A stretch of DNA of 64,000 nt from Mycolicibacterium sp. J2. GTDB lineage: Bacteria > Actinomycetota > Actinomycetes > Mycobacteriales > Mycobacteriaceae. The position numbers were made by a program, and so were the translations under genes. Below are positions 41,831-50,793 of the stretch, one piece after another (position 1 is the stretch's first letter; each line of letters opens with the position of its first letter). Below the pieces are notes generated by a model. The model was given only the letters and a program-made list of their open reading frames with translations. It did not search any database and was not told where the DNA came from. The DNA lies in NCBI RefSeq assembly GCF_026240945.1, contig NZ_JAPFPY010000027.1, forward strand, positions 23,517 through 87,516, given 5' to 3'.

Positions 41831-44800
41831 TCACCACCGGTCGTGCCGGATGATTCCGGCCGCGTCGGGCATCAGGCTCAAACCGGTGTTGCCCGTCGTG
41901 CCCGGGGTCGAGGCCGACCAGCCGAGACCCTCGCACACCAGGTCGGTCGGCATGGACACCTGCGTCGGCACCGGAACGCCGAAGCCGCTGAGGGCCGGCA
42001 TGTTCAACTGCGGCGTCGGCAGGAAGCCCGCGAGTCCACCGGTTCCGGTCGGCGGAGCCAGGGACGGCTGCGGGACAAAATCGGCTGCCAGACCGGCAGC
42101 TCCGGCCATCGGAGCCATCAGCAACCCGGGCACCGCCCCGGCGATCGCGCCGGGAATCGCACCCGCCACCGCTCCGGGAACGGCGCCTGCCACCGCTCCG
42201 GGCACCGCACCGGCAATCATCGCCCCCGGCAGCGCCGCCAGGGCACCGGCCGGAGCACCGCCACCGACCGCACCGGCATTGACCGCGGGTGCCGTGATCG
42301 TCTGCACGGCACCGAGTGCTCCGGTGCTGGCCATCAGCGGGCCCACCGCACCGGTGGTCAGACCACCCGATGCCGCACCGCCACCGCCTGCGCCCGTACC
42401 GCCCGCAGCACCACCGCCGCCACCGGCTCCGCCCGCAGCACCACCGCCACCACCGGCCGCCCCGCCACCGGCTGCACCGGCAGCTCCACCGCCGCCTGCT
42501 CCACCGGCGCCGGCACCACCCGCACCGCCACCTCCGACACCACCGGCTTCCGCACCACCGGCAGCGCCACCGCCACCGGCTCCCGCACCTCCGCCGCCGC
42601 CACCCCCGCCGGCACCACCGCCGCCGGCACCGCCACCCCCTGCGCCGCCACCCCCGCCGGCACCGTCACCGCCGACGATTGCGGCCGCGGGCACGGCAGC
42701 GTCGCCGCCGCCGACTACCGGCGCTCCACCGGGAATCGCCACCGCAGCGGCATCCTGGACCGCGGCCGCTGCGGGACCGCCCGCACCGGCGGCGTTCGTG
42801 ACTGCCCCCGCTGCGTCGACGACACCTGCGGCGGGGACGCCCGCGCCCGGTGCACCTGCGCCGGCGCCCGGCACGCCGACCGCGGCTTCCGGCACTGCTG
42901 CCGAGTTGAGTCCGGTCGTGGCCATCAGTGGGCCGACCGACCCGGAGTCCAACAGCACCGGAGCACCGGCCCCTGGGGCCGCAGCGCCGGCCGGCATCTC
43001 GCCGGCGATGGGTGCGGCACCCGCACCACCAGCGCCTCCTGCGCCACCAGCGCCACCAGCGCCCCCGGCACCACCGGCACCACCTCCGGCACCACCAGCG
43101 CCCCCGGCACCACCGGCACCCTCCGCGCCGCCTGCACCACCAGCGCCGCCTGCGCCACCTGCACCACCAGCGCCCTCCGCACCACCAAGGCCACCGGCAC
43201 CGCCAGCGCCTCCTGCACCCGCACCACCAGCGCCACCGGCACCGCCAGCGCCTCCTGCCCCACCGGCCCCCGTACCACCGGCTCCACCGGCGGCAGCGCC
43301 CTCGGCACCACCACCGGCTCCCCCGGTGGCTCCGCCACCACCGCCAGCAGCTCCGCCACCGCCCGCGCCCGCAGCACCGCCGCCACCGGTCCCTCCACCG
43401 CCAACTGCCGGTACACCTGCAGCGGCCTCGATCGGCGCGCCGACAACCGCCGGCGCCGCCAGGCTTTCCCCGCCGACCGCTACCGCAGGAGCTCCCGCGC
43501 CCGCAGCGCCGGCTGCCGCCGCAGCCAGAGGCGCCGCCGCGATCGCCGCGCCTGTCCCGGCGCCAGCAGCGCCGCCGGCCACCGCACCACCGGCAGCACC
43601 TACCGCACCACCCGCGGCACCACCGGCAATGGCTCCCGGCACGGCCGCGGCAACAGCAGCCGGAACGGCCGCAGCCGCGGCACCCGGCGCACCGCCGCCG
43701 ACCTCGACCGCGGGAGCGGCCACCTCGACGGGGGGAGCTGAGACCTGCACGGGTGGGACAGCGACCTCTACCGGCGGGGCAGCCACTGCCACCTCGGCCG
43801 GCACCGCGACGGCTCCTGCGGTCCCACCACCGGCAGCACCACCGCCGGCCGCACCACCACCGGCCGCACCTCCACCGCCACCGCCTTCGACGACAGCAGC
43901 CGCAGGCACCGCGGCGCCACCACCGCCACCGCCTGCTGCACCGGCACCACCGCCGCCGCCACCAGCTCCGGCGCCCTCACCGCCGCCGACTGCGGCCACA
44001 GGTGCGGCGCCACCGCCGCCGCCTGCGCCAGCACCGCCACCACCACCGGCCGCGCCACCACCGCCGCCGCCGGCACCCTCACCGCCGCCGACCGCGGCCA
44101 CAGGCGCGGCGCCACCGCCGGCACCGGCACCCTCACCACCGACGATCGCCGCCGCCGGGGCGACAGCATCGCCCCCCACGGCGGCGGGCACCATTGCTTC
44201 AGCGACAGGCGCGCCCGCGGCGCCCGCCGGGGGCACCACTGCGCCGGCGTCGGCGATCGGGGCGCCGACCGGGCCGGCACCGGTTGTCGCCGCCGCCTCC
44301 AGAACCTCGCCGTTCAACGCTCCGGCTGCCGCGTCACCGGCCCCGTGGGCACCGCCGAACGCCCCGGCCGGCACACCCGCCGCATCAGCAATCGGCGCAC
44401 CCGCCGGCACACCCGCGGCATCAGCAATCGGCGCACCCGCCGGCACACCCGCGGCATCAGCAATCGGCGCACCCGCCGGCACACCCGCGGCATCGACGAT
44501 CGGCGCACCCGCGGGGACACCACCTGCTGCGGGCGCTCCCGCAGCCAGCCCGACCGGAGCTCCCGCACCACCGGCACCGCCCGCGCCACCAGCACCCGCA
44601 CCGCCGGCACCGCCGGCGCCCGCGCCGCCACCCGCGGCAGCACCACCGCCCCCGGCGCCACCACCGCCTGCAGCCCCTCCGCCGCCGGCAGCACCACCAC
44701 CGGCACCCACGGCGCCGGCAACCGGCGCGGTGCTCGCCACGCCGTTTGCCGCACCGGCCGGCGGGATCACCACGGGTTGGGCAGCCGCCCCGGTGAACGG

Positions 44801-44998
44801 CGCAGCCAATCCACCGGCACCTGGCCCGCCAGCAGGCGGCGCGGCGGCTGCCTGCTGCACCATGCCGACGCACGGCACACCGGGGCTGGCCTTGAACGTC
44901 GGCTGCGCCTGCGCGGACGCACTGAGCGCCAGCGTGGGCGAGCACAACGCGGCCGTCGCGACGATGCTGACGGCCAGCCGATTCGACTTACTACGCAT
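41831..44998 (-). CDS. Giant secreted Gly/Ala-rich low-complexity protein
   Basis: 1055 residues. The N-terminus is a convincing Sec signal (MRSKSNRLAVSIVATAALCS, then ...SASAQA, cleavage near 31). A short normal stretch has Cys43 (GVPCVGM). About 900 residues of Gly/Ala/Val/Pro low complexity follow: GAGG runs, APVAAVGGGEGAG units, VPAGAPIADAAG units and two GPLMA(T/S)TG copies. A non-repetitive C-terminal domain of about 70 residues closes the chain (FLPTPQLNMPALSGFGVPVP ... LVCEGLGW, Cys1022). The two lone Cys outside the repeats could form a disulfide or link molecules. There is no PE domain, so it is not a PE_PGRS protein. A wall-surface structural role is inferred. Repeat length probably varies between strains. 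Confidence 0.82.
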   Translation of the reverse strand: MRSKSNRLAVSIVATAALCSPTLALSASAQAQPTFKASPGVPCVGMVQQAAAAPPAGGPGAGGLAAPFTGAAAQPVVIPPAGAANGVASTAPVAGAVGAGGGAAGGGGAAGGGGAGGGGAAAGGGAGAGGAGGAGAGGAGGAGGAGAPVGLAAGAPAAGGVPAGAPIVDAAGVPAGAPIADAAGVPAGAPIADAAGVPAGAPIADAAGVPAGAFGGAHGAGDAAAGALNGEVLEAAATTGAGPVGAPIADAGAVVPPAGAAGAPVAEAMVPAAVGGDAVAPAAAIVGGEGAGAGGGAAPVAAVGGGEGAGGGGGGAAGGGGGAGAGGGGGAAPVAAVGGGEGAGAGGGGGGAGAAGGGGGGAAVPAAAVVEGGGGGGAAGGGAAGGGAAGGGTAGAVAVPAEVAVAAPPVEVAVPPVQVSAPPVEVAAPAVEVGGGAPGAAAAAVPAAVAAAVPGAIAGGAAGGAVGAAGGAVAGGAAGAGTGAAIAAAPLAAAAAGAAGAGAPAVAVGGESLAAPAVVGAPIEAAAGVPAVGGGGTGGGGAAGAGGGGAAGGGGGATGGAGGGAEGAAAGGAGGTGAGGAGGAGGAGGAGGAGAGGAGGAGGLGGAEGAGGAGGAGGAGGAGGAEGAGGAGGAGGAGGGAGGAGGAGGAGGAGGAGGAGAAPIAGEMPAGAAAPGAGAPVLLDSGSVGPLMATTGLNSAAVPEAAVGVPGAGAGAPGAGVPAAGVVDAAGAVTNAAGAGGPAAAAVQDAAAVAIPGGAPVVGGGDAAVPAAAIVGGDGAGGGGGAGGGGAGGGGAGGGGGGGGAGAGGGGAAGGAEAGGVGGGGAGGAGAGGAGGGGAAGAAGGGAAGGGGGAAGGAGGGGGAAGGTGAGGGGAASGGLTTGAVGPLMASTGALGAVQTITAPAVNAGAVGGGAPAGALAALPGAMIAGAVPGAVAGAVPGAVAGAIPGAIAGAVPGLLMAPMAGAAGLAADFVPQPSLAPPTGTGGLAGFLPTPQLNMPALSGFGVPVPTQVSMPTDLVCEGLGWSASTPGTTGNTGLSLMPDAAGIIRHDRW
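44365..44521. repeat. 36-bp tandem repeats (4.4 copies) inside the Gly/Ala-rich gene
   Basis: Copies at 44365, 44401, 44437 and 44473 plus a partial one to 44521 repeat with an exact 36-bp period; the unit starts CCGCCGGCACACCCGC. Copies 2 and 3 are identical; copies 1 and 4 carry a few substitutions. On the minus strand each unit encodes the 12-residue VPAGAPIADAAG. There are no spacers, so this is a coding minisatellite and not a CRISPR array. Confidence 0.93.
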
Positions 44999-45187
44999 GT
45001 TCTCCCCATGTGCTTATTGACGCCCGAGTCAGGGTTGAAGGTAAGTCCCATCTGTGTAATTTCCGTGTTCGACAGATTCGACGGTTACCGATCCGATACG
45101 AAGGCGAGCCGACGCTGTGACAGAGCTGGCCAGATACTGCCGAAACCCCACGAAATCCGCCTACCGGTGCGGCCGTAGCCTGAGCCC

Positions 45188-45940
45188 ATGACCGATCTCG
45201 TGCTCGTCGACATCGCTGACCGCGTCGCCACCATCACCGTCAATGACCCGGACCGGCGCAACGCGGTGACCGCCGAGATGTCCCGGGCTCTGCGTGTCGC
45301 GATCGAGGCCGCCGAAGCCGACCGGGGCGTGCATGCGGTGATCGTCACCGGTGCCGGCAAGGCCTTCTGCGCGGGCGCCGATCTGACGGCCCTCGGCGAA
45401 GCCGCCGAGGACGGTCTACGAGTGATCTACGACGGTTTCTTGGCAGTCGCGAACTGCACCCTGCCGACGATTGCCGCCGTCAACGGCGCGGCGGTCGGGG
45501 CCGGGCTCAACCTTGCGCTGGCCGCCGACGTCCGCATCGCCGGCCCGGCGGCGCTGTTCGATCCGCGCTTCCAGAAGCTGGGAATCCACCCCGGCGGAGG
45601 CGCAACGTGGATGCTCCAACGCGGCGTGGGACCCCAAATTGCCCGTGCTGCATTGCTTTTCGGGAAGCGCTTCGATGCACACGATGCCGTACGCTATGGC
45701 CTGGCACTCGACGTGGCCGATGACCCGGTGGCCGCCGCACGTGAGCTGGCGGCCGGACCGGCGGCCGCGCCGCGGGACGTGGTGCTGGCCACCAAGAAAT
45801 CGATGCGGGCCACCGCCAATCCAGGCTTCCTGGACAACGAACAGCACGCGCTCGCCGTCGATATCGAGATCACTCCACAGGCCCGCTCCATCGAGTCTCC
45901 CGAATTCCAGAGCCGGCTCGCCGCAGCGAAGAACAGGTGA
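45188..45940 (+). CDS. Crotonase-fold protein (EchA14 position) lacking both usual catalytic Glu
   Basis: 250 residues from ATG 45188. The crotonase fold is plain: ITVNDPDRRNAVTAEM, the CoA-binding/oxyanion block GAGKAFCAGADL and AAVNGAAVGAGLNLALAADVRIAG. Aligned to rat enoyl-CoA hydratase, the Glu144 position (GGGCELA) is Asn (GAGLNLA) and the Glu164 position (FGQPEILLG) is Phe (FDPRFQKLG). A GIHPGGGATWML motif follows. It therefore cannot hydrate enoyl-CoA by the standard two-Glu mechanism and may isomerise, hydrolyse or bind an acyl-CoA. It occupies the position of Rv2486 (echA14). Its stop abuts the stop of the convergent bkdC. Confidence 0.88.
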   Translation: MTDLVLVDIADRVATITVNDPDRRNAVTAEMSRALRVAIEAAEADRGVHAVIVTGAGKAFCAGADLTALGEAAEDGLRVIYDGFLAVANCTLPTIAAVNGAAVGAGLNLALAADVRIAGPAALFDPRFQKLGIHPGGGATWMLQRGVGPQIARAALLFGKRFDAHDAVRYGLALDVADDPVAAARELAAGPAAAPRDVVLATKKSMRATANPGFLDNEQHALAVDIEITPQARSIESPEFQSRLAAAKNR

Positions 45941-47071
45941 CTACAGGTCGGCCAACGCCAGCTCCGGCGCTTCGACCAAATCCCGCAATTCACAAAGAAA
46001 CTCGGCCGTCCTGGCCCCATCGACGATGCGATGGTCGAACGCACACGTCAACGACATCGTCGGGCGCGCAACGACAGCACCGTCGACCACCACCGCGCGC
46101 GGCTTCAACGACCCCATCCCGAGGATGGCTGCCTCCGGATAGTTGATCACCGGCACACCCTCGTCCAGGCCGAGCGCACCGAAGTTCGACACCGTGAACG
46201 TCGAACCCATCAATTCAGCCGGACGCAAGCTGCCCCCGCGCGCACCCTCGATCAACCGGGTCACCTCGCCCGCCAGCGAACGAGTGGTACGGCGGTGGGC
46301 GTCGGCCACCACCGGCACCAGCAGTCCGCGGGCCGTGGCCACCCCGACGCCGAGGTGAACCGACGAATGGTGGTGTATCCGGGGCCCCTCGGCGGTGTCC
46401 ACCCATGTTGAGTTCAACAGCGGGTGATGCTGCAGCGCCAGCGTCAACAGCCGCAATGTCAGCACGAACGGTGTGATCTGCAATCGATGTGCCAGCGCCT
46501 GCAGATTCGTCCCATCGGCGACCACCGACGCATGGGCGTCGGGGATACTACTGCGCGACAACGCCATTCGCTTCGCCATCTCGGCCTGCACGCCGGTCAA
46601 CGGCACCAGCTCCGACGCCGCGGAGGCAGCCAGCACATCGTCGCGGGTGACGATCCCGTCCGGGCCAGTCGGCCTCAGCGCGGTCAGGTCCACGCCGGTG
46701 TCACGGGCCAACTTGCGGGTTGACGGTTTGGCCCTGGCCCGCCGCGATCCGTCCATCCGCTCGTCGGCTCCGTACCCCACCAGCACTGGGCCCGACCCCC
46801 CGTCGCTTCGCTCGCCTGCGCCCGATCCCTCGACCCGCACCAGCATCGCGCCGACCGCGAGCGTCTGGCCCACCGCACCGCCGAGTTCGGCGATCTGGCC
46901 GGCATAGGGGCTGGGGATCTCCACCTCCGCCTTGTTCGTCTCCAGCGTGCACAGCACCTGGTTCAGCACCACCGTGTCACCGACGTCCACCGCCCAGCCC
47001 GTGATGGTGGCGTCTTCCAACCCCTCGCCGAGATCGGGGACCCGGAACTCGAGCAGCTGTGTATTCGTCAC
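45941..47071 (-). CDS. bkdC: Branched-chain 2-oxoacid dehydrogenase E2 (acyltransferase)
   Basis: 376 residues from GTG 47071, in a GTGA overlap with bkdB; the longer reading to 47395 lies inside bkdB and is rejected. One lipoyl domain comes first, with Lys47 in LETNKAEVEIPSPYAG. A charged linker, a small E1/E3-binding domain (STRKLARDTGVDLTALRPTGPDGIVTRDDV) and the catalytic domain follow, the last ending in AFDHRIVDGARTAEFL with the active His and Asp. It transfers the branched acyl group to CoA. E3 (lipoamide dehydrogenase) is encoded elsewhere, as in M. tuberculosis, where Rv2495c-Rv2497c form this complex. Confidence 0.95.
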   Translation of the reverse strand: MTNTQLLEFRVPDLGEGLEDATITGWAVDVGDTVVLNQVLCTLETNKAEVEIPSPYAGQIAELGGAVGQTLAVGAMLVRVEGSGAGERSDGGSGPVLVGYGADERMDGSRRARAKPSTRKLARDTGVDLTALRPTGPDGIVTRDDVLAASAASELVPLTGVQAEMAKRMALSRSSIPDAHASVVADGTNLQALAHRLQITPFVLTLRLLTLALQHHPLLNSTWVDTAEGPRIHHHSSVHLGVGVATARGLLVPVVADAHRRTTRSLAGEVTRLIEGARGGSLRPAELMGSTFTVSNFGALGLDEGVPVINYPEAAILGMGSLKPRAVVVDGAVVARPTMSLTCAFDHRIVDGARTAEFLCELRDLVEAPELALADL

Positions 47072-48099
47072 TGTCCCATCGCCTTTTCGATGCAGTCGAG
47101 CAGCCGGTCCACTCCCGGTAGCCACAGTTTCTCCAACCGGGCCGGCGGGTAGGGCGTGTCGAAACCGGTGGCCCGCAACACGGGTGCTTCCAGGTCGTAG
47201 AACAGGTCCTCGGAGATCCGAGCTGCCAGTTCGGCTCCGAATCCCAGGGTCCGCGGGCCCTCGTGCATCACCACACACCGGCCGGTGCGCCGCACCGACT
47301 CGGCCACGGTCTCGAAATCCAGCGGATTCAGGGTACGCAAGTCGACCACCTCCACGCTCACACCCTGGTCCGCCGCGACGCCGGCGGCGTGGCACGCGGT
47401 GTCGACCAAACCGCCGTAGGTGAGCACCGTGATATCGGTGCCGGTGCGGCGCACCGCCGCCCGCCCGAACGGCAACACCGGAGTGTCGGTGTCGACGGTG
47501 CCGCGGGTCCAGTACCGACGCTTGGGTTCCAGGTAGATCACCGGGTCAGGGCAGGTGATGGACTGCCGCAGCAGCCAATACGCATCCGCCGGAGTGGACG
47601 GAACCACCACCTTCAACCCGGCCGTGTGCAACCAGTAGCTCTCGGTGGATTCCGAATGGTGTTCCACCGCACCGATACCGCCGAACGACGGGATGCGCAC
47701 GGTGACCGGCATGTCGACGTCACCATGGGTGCGGGTGCGGTACTTGGCCAGGTGGCTGACCATCTGGTCGAAGGCCGGCGCGGAGAATCCGTCGAACTGG
47801 ATCTCGGGAATCGGCACCAACCCGCGCACCGCCATCCCGATGGCGATCCCGATGATTGCCGACTCGGCCAGCGGGGTGTCAAAACACCTTGCAGCACCGA
47901 AGGTCTCGGCCAGGCCATCGGTCACCCGGAACACCCCACCAAGGGTGGCGACGTCCTCACCGAATACCAGCACCCGCTCGTCGGCCGCCATCGCGTCATG
48001 TAAGCCCTGATTGATGGCCTGCGCCATCGTCATGGTGAGCAACGAGGGGCGCGGCTCCGGGAAATCGCCCATGGGTGGGCGTTCGATGATCTGCGTCAT
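47068..48099 (-). CDS. bkdB: Branched-chain 2-oxoacid dehydrogenase E1 beta
   Basis: 343 residues from ATG 48099. Typical E1-beta features: LTMTMAQAINQGLHDAMAADERVLVFGEDVATLGGVFRVT at the N-terminus, RCFDTPLAESAIIGIAIGMAVRG, EIQFDGFSAPAFDQM and IYLEPKRRYW. With BkdA it binds thiamine diphosphate and decarboxylates the keto acids of Leu, Ile and Val. It follows bkdA by one base, and its stop overlaps bkdC by 4 bp, so the three subunits are made together. Confidence 0.96.
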   Translation of the reverse strand: MTQIIERPPMGDFPEPRPSLLTMTMAQAINQGLHDAMAADERVLVFGEDVATLGGVFRVTDGLAETFGAARCFDTPLAESAIIGIAIGMAVRGLVPIPEIQFDGFSAPAFDQMVSHLAKYRTRTHGDVDMPVTVRIPSFGGIGAVEHHSESTESYWLHTAGLKVVVPSTPADAYWLLRQSITCPDPVIYLEPKRRYWTRGTVDTDTPVLPFGRAAVRRTGTDITVLTYGGLVDTACHAAGVAADQGVSVEVVDLRTLNPLDFETVAESVRRTGRCVVMHEGPRTLGFGAELAARISEDLFYDLEAPVLRATGFDTPYPPARLEKLWLPGVDRLLDCIEKAMGQ

Positions 48100-48100
48100 G

Positions 48101-49168
48101 TCAGGCCTCCTTTCCGAGCTCGATCAGCATCTCGTCGCGTTGCCGGGCCAGTTCGGGGGTGATGTCGTGATAGACGGTGTCGAAGACCTCCCCGATATCC
48201 GGGTCGGGTGCGTCGACGACGGCGTCGCGCAACTCCGTGCGTAGTCGCGCCGCTTTGGCCGCCACCCGCTCGGTCAGGCGGTCGGTGAGCACCCCGCTCG
48301 ATTGCAGGTATGCGGCGTAGCGGGTGATGGGATCTCGGGCTGCCCACCGCTCGACGTCCGCGGCTGCGCGATACCGGGTGGGGTCATCGGAGGTGGTGTG
48401 CGGGCCCATCCGGTAGGTGATCGCCTCGATGAACGTCGGACCGCCACCGCCGCGGGCCCGCTGCGCGGCCTCGGCCACCACCGCGAAACAGGCCAAGACG
48501 TCATTGCCGTCGACCCGCACGGCGTGCATGCCGTACCCGGCGGCCCGCTCGGCCAGCGACGACGCGGCGTACTGGTGGCTGACCGGGGTGGAGATGGCGA
48601 GCTGGTTGTTCTGGATGAAGAAGATGGTCGGGACCGCGAACACCGCCGCAAGGTTCAGCGCCTCGTGGGCGTCACCTTCAGAGGTGGCACCGTCCCCCAT
48701 GAAGGCGACGGTCACCGAGTCCTCCCCGAGGCGCTGCGCGGCCATCGCCGCACCGACGGCATGCAGGCCGTGTGTGCCGATCTGGATGGCGATCGGCGCG
48801 CAGCATTTCTTAGTGAAGGACAGACCGCCGTGCCACGATCCCCGCCACACCGCACCCATCTGGGCGGGGGCGATTCCGCGTGTCAGGAACGCCCCCAGCT
48901 CGCGGTATTGCGGGAACAGCCAATCGGTCTTGCGCAGGCAGGCCGCGGCGCCCACCTGGGCGGCTTCCTGCCCCCGGCACGAGGCGTAGAGGGCCAGCTC
49001 GCCTTGGCGCTGCAGATTCACGAACTCGGTATCGAGCTCGCGAGTCAGCACCATCAGTTCGTAGAGCCAGGCCAGCGTCTCGGGCGGCAGGTCACGCCGA
49101 TAACGGGTCTCGGGAGTGGGTGAGCCATCGGCAGCCAGCAGCCGCACGGGCTCGAAAACCTCAGCCAT
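48101..49168 (-). CDS. bkdA: Branched-chain 2-oxoacid dehydrogenase E1 alpha
   Basis: 355 residues from ATG 49168, which has GAAGGAGG in front; an ATG eight codons upstream overlaps that site and is less likely. The thiamine-diphosphate motif GDGATSEGDAHEALNLAAVFAVPTIFFIQNN is complete (GDG ... NN). SCRGQEAAQVGAAACL and THGLHAVGAAMAAQRLG are typical E1-alpha segments. YRMGPHTTSDDPTRYR is the phosphorylation-loop region of the family. It starts the bkdA-bkdB-bkdC unit. The 229-bp gap upstream, before the lipoprotein gene, may hold its own promoter. Confidence 0.96.
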   Translation of the reverse strand: MAEVFEPVRLLAADGSPTPETRYRRDLPPETLAWLYELMVLTRELDTEFVNLQRQGELALYASCRGQEAAQVGAAACLRKTDWLFPQYRELGAFLTRGIAPAQMGAVWRGSWHGGLSFTKKCCAPIAIQIGTHGLHAVGAAMAAQRLGEDSVTVAFMGDGATSEGDAHEALNLAAVFAVPTIFFIQNNQLAISTPVSHQYAASSLAERAAGYGMHAVRVDGNDVLACFAVVAEAAQRARGGGGPTFIEAITYRMGPHTTSDDPTRYRAAADVERWAARDPITRYAAYLQSSGVLTDRLTERVAAKAARLRTELRDAVVDAPDPDIGEVFDTVYHDITPELARQRDEMLIELGKEA

Positions 49169-49397
49169 ACCGCCTCCTTCAGGTGACGGCATGTTCGGCC
49201 GTCAGTCCGCGAGGTGCTCAGCGCCGTGACGGTCGGCCCGTTCCCCCTGGTGCGGGGGTGCCGGCTGGCTACCCGGGTGTGGAGCCAGCGCGACGATCCG
49301 GTGCTGCCCGTCGCAGTGCTGGGGCACTTCCCAGTATGCGCTCGGATCAGGCGCGGTCGTGCCGAACGGTGGTCACGAGTTGGCTGCGTGTCGCAGA

Positions 49398-50774
49398 TCA
49401 GGTGGCCTTGACCCGGACCACGGTCTGAGCTTGCAACTCGTCGAGGGTGTCGATCGGTAACACCGCGTCCCCCGTGAAGAACGGTCCACCGGTACCCGCG
49501 CTGCTGATGATCACCACGTCCCCGACCTGAGTGGCCCGGACCGCCTCAAGCCCGGCGGTACACGCCGGCGCCCCGCGGATCTCGCCGACCCCGGACCATC
49601 GATACGTGAAGCGCACCGTGTCCTCACCCTCGATCACCACCGAATCCGTTTGTAACGATGGGTTGATGTCCCGATCGGCGCACAGCTCCGACTTGTCGCC
49701 GATGCGCTCGGTACAGTGCGCGATCGCGCGTCGCAGCTCAGCCAGGTAGTCGATCCCGGGGCCGAGGCGGTGGATGGCGACGAACGGGCGCAGCGGCTTA
49801 CCCCCTGCGTCCCAACGAGACTGGTCGAAGCTGCGCCAACTGGCCATCAGCTGATCACGCCCGCGCTCAGCCGAGTCACACAGCCGCCACGAGGGCCCGC
49901 CCGGATCGTTGTCGGCCACGGAGATGGCGCTTTGCACCTCCAGTCGCGGCAGCAAGGCCGATACTTCGGCCCGGGTCCACTGAGTGAGATTGGGCGGCAG
50001 CGCCGAACGTGGCGGCGGTTGACCCGCCGCCGCCACCACCCGGGACAACAGATCCTCACGTGCGGCCGCCGCCGGATCGCTGGTGCGATACCAGGCTTGG
50101 GCGACCACCCCATCGGGCAGCACGCGTGCCACCATGTGCGTGACGTCCGACCATTGCGCGGCGGTATCACCGCGCTGGTAGCGGCGCAGCGTCTCGCTCG
50201 ATGCCGCAATCATCCAGCCTGAGGTGTCGCCGGCGTTGGCCATCGGCGCGATAGTCCACATCGGGCACCGTTCGGCCCAAGCCCGCATGTCCGACCCGAG
50301 GAGCTCACTGCCCGACGCTGTTCTGTTCGGCGACGTCGCAGCCACCCGAACCACCACCGGGCTCCGCAAGGGGACGCGGCCGCCGGTCCCGTACCCGTCA
50401 TCGGCGAAGTAGTACTGCGCATCCAGCGCTGCCGCGTCCTTCGCGCCCAATGCGGGCACGGTCTGGCACTCCGGGGGTTCGGATTCCGGTGGCGTGCCCG
50501 CTCGCAAGTATTCGAAGTCAGGGGTCGCAGCGTAGACAGCAACATTCTCGAAGAGGTCACCGCCGACAGCCGCCAATCCCGGAATGCATGACGCCAACTG
50601 GTCAGGTCCGCACACGGTGGGCTCAGTGGGTCGCGCCGACAAGGTCGTCGGCGTTGCGCTGGGCGCGGCTCTCCGGCCACCGCACGCCGCGGCGGTCAGC
50701 ACAATGCCGATCAACACAGCGCCGATCATCGCGCCCCGGGCTACGGCCCCCACCGGCGCGCGCCACTCCCCCAC
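49398..50774 (-). CDS. Putative lipoprotein of unknown function inside the leucine-catabolism cluster
   Basis: 458 residues from GTG 50774 (ATG 50729 is also possible). The N-terminus holds MIGAVLIGIVLTAAACGG, a lipobox with the lipidated Cys in LTAAAC. The exported part begins with a Ser/Thr/Pro linker and has eight or so Cys (CGPDQLASCIPGL, PPECQTV, ERCPMW, LCDSAE, AHCTE, LCADRD, PACTAG), suggesting several disulfides. There is no known domain. It starts 20 bp after the citE-like stop on the same strand, so it is likely co-transcribed with the leucine genes. In M. tuberculosis I recall no gene here between Rv2497c and Rv2498c. The C-terminal VVIISSAGTGGPFFTGDAVLP resembles periplasmic beta-domains of other mycobacterial lipoproteins. 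Confidence 0.78.
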   Translation of the reverse strand: MGEWRAPVGAVARGAMIGAVLIGIVLTAAACGGRRAAPSATPTTLSARPTEPTVCGPDQLASCIPGLAAVGGDLFENVAVYAATPDFEYLRAGTPPESEPPECQTVPALGAKDAAALDAQYYFADDGYGTGGRVPLRSPVVVRVAATSPNRTASGSELLGSDMRAWAERCPMWTIAPMANAGDTSGWMIAASSETLRRYQRGDTAAQWSDVTHMVARVLPDGVVAQAWYRTSDPAAAAREDLLSRVVAAAGQPPPRSALPPNLTQWTRAEVSALLPRLEVQSAISVADNDPGGPSWRLCDSAERGRDQLMASWRSFDQSRWDAGGKPLRPFVAIHRLGPGIDYLAELRRAIAHCTERIGDKSELCADRDINPSLQTDSVVIEGEDTVRFTYRWSGVGEIRGAPACTAGLEAVRATQVGDVVIISSAGTGGPFFTGDAVLPIDTLDELQAQTVVRVKAT

Positions 50775-50793
50775 GCACCAGACGGTACTCGGC

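Noticed and set aside
44365..44521. 36-bp repeats resembling a CRISPR array
   Set aside because: The repeats are directly adjacent with no spacers, lie in a coding frame, and no cas gene is present.
41808..45020. Plus-strand open frame of 1070 codons, Pro/Ala-rich, covering the whole Gly/Ala-rich gene
   Set aside because: It is the antisense of a stop-poor GC repeat. The minus strand has a signal peptide and a sensible C-terminal domain, while the plus frame starts inside the methyltransferase end and has no domain or ribosome site.
47072..47395. N-terminal extension of bkdC
   Set aside because: It lies inside bkdB in another frame; the lipoyl domain begins right after GTG 47071.
49169..49397. 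Possible small gene or RNA in the gap upstream of bkdA
   Set aside because: No frame with a ribosome site and no convincing secondary structure; probably only the bkd promoter region.
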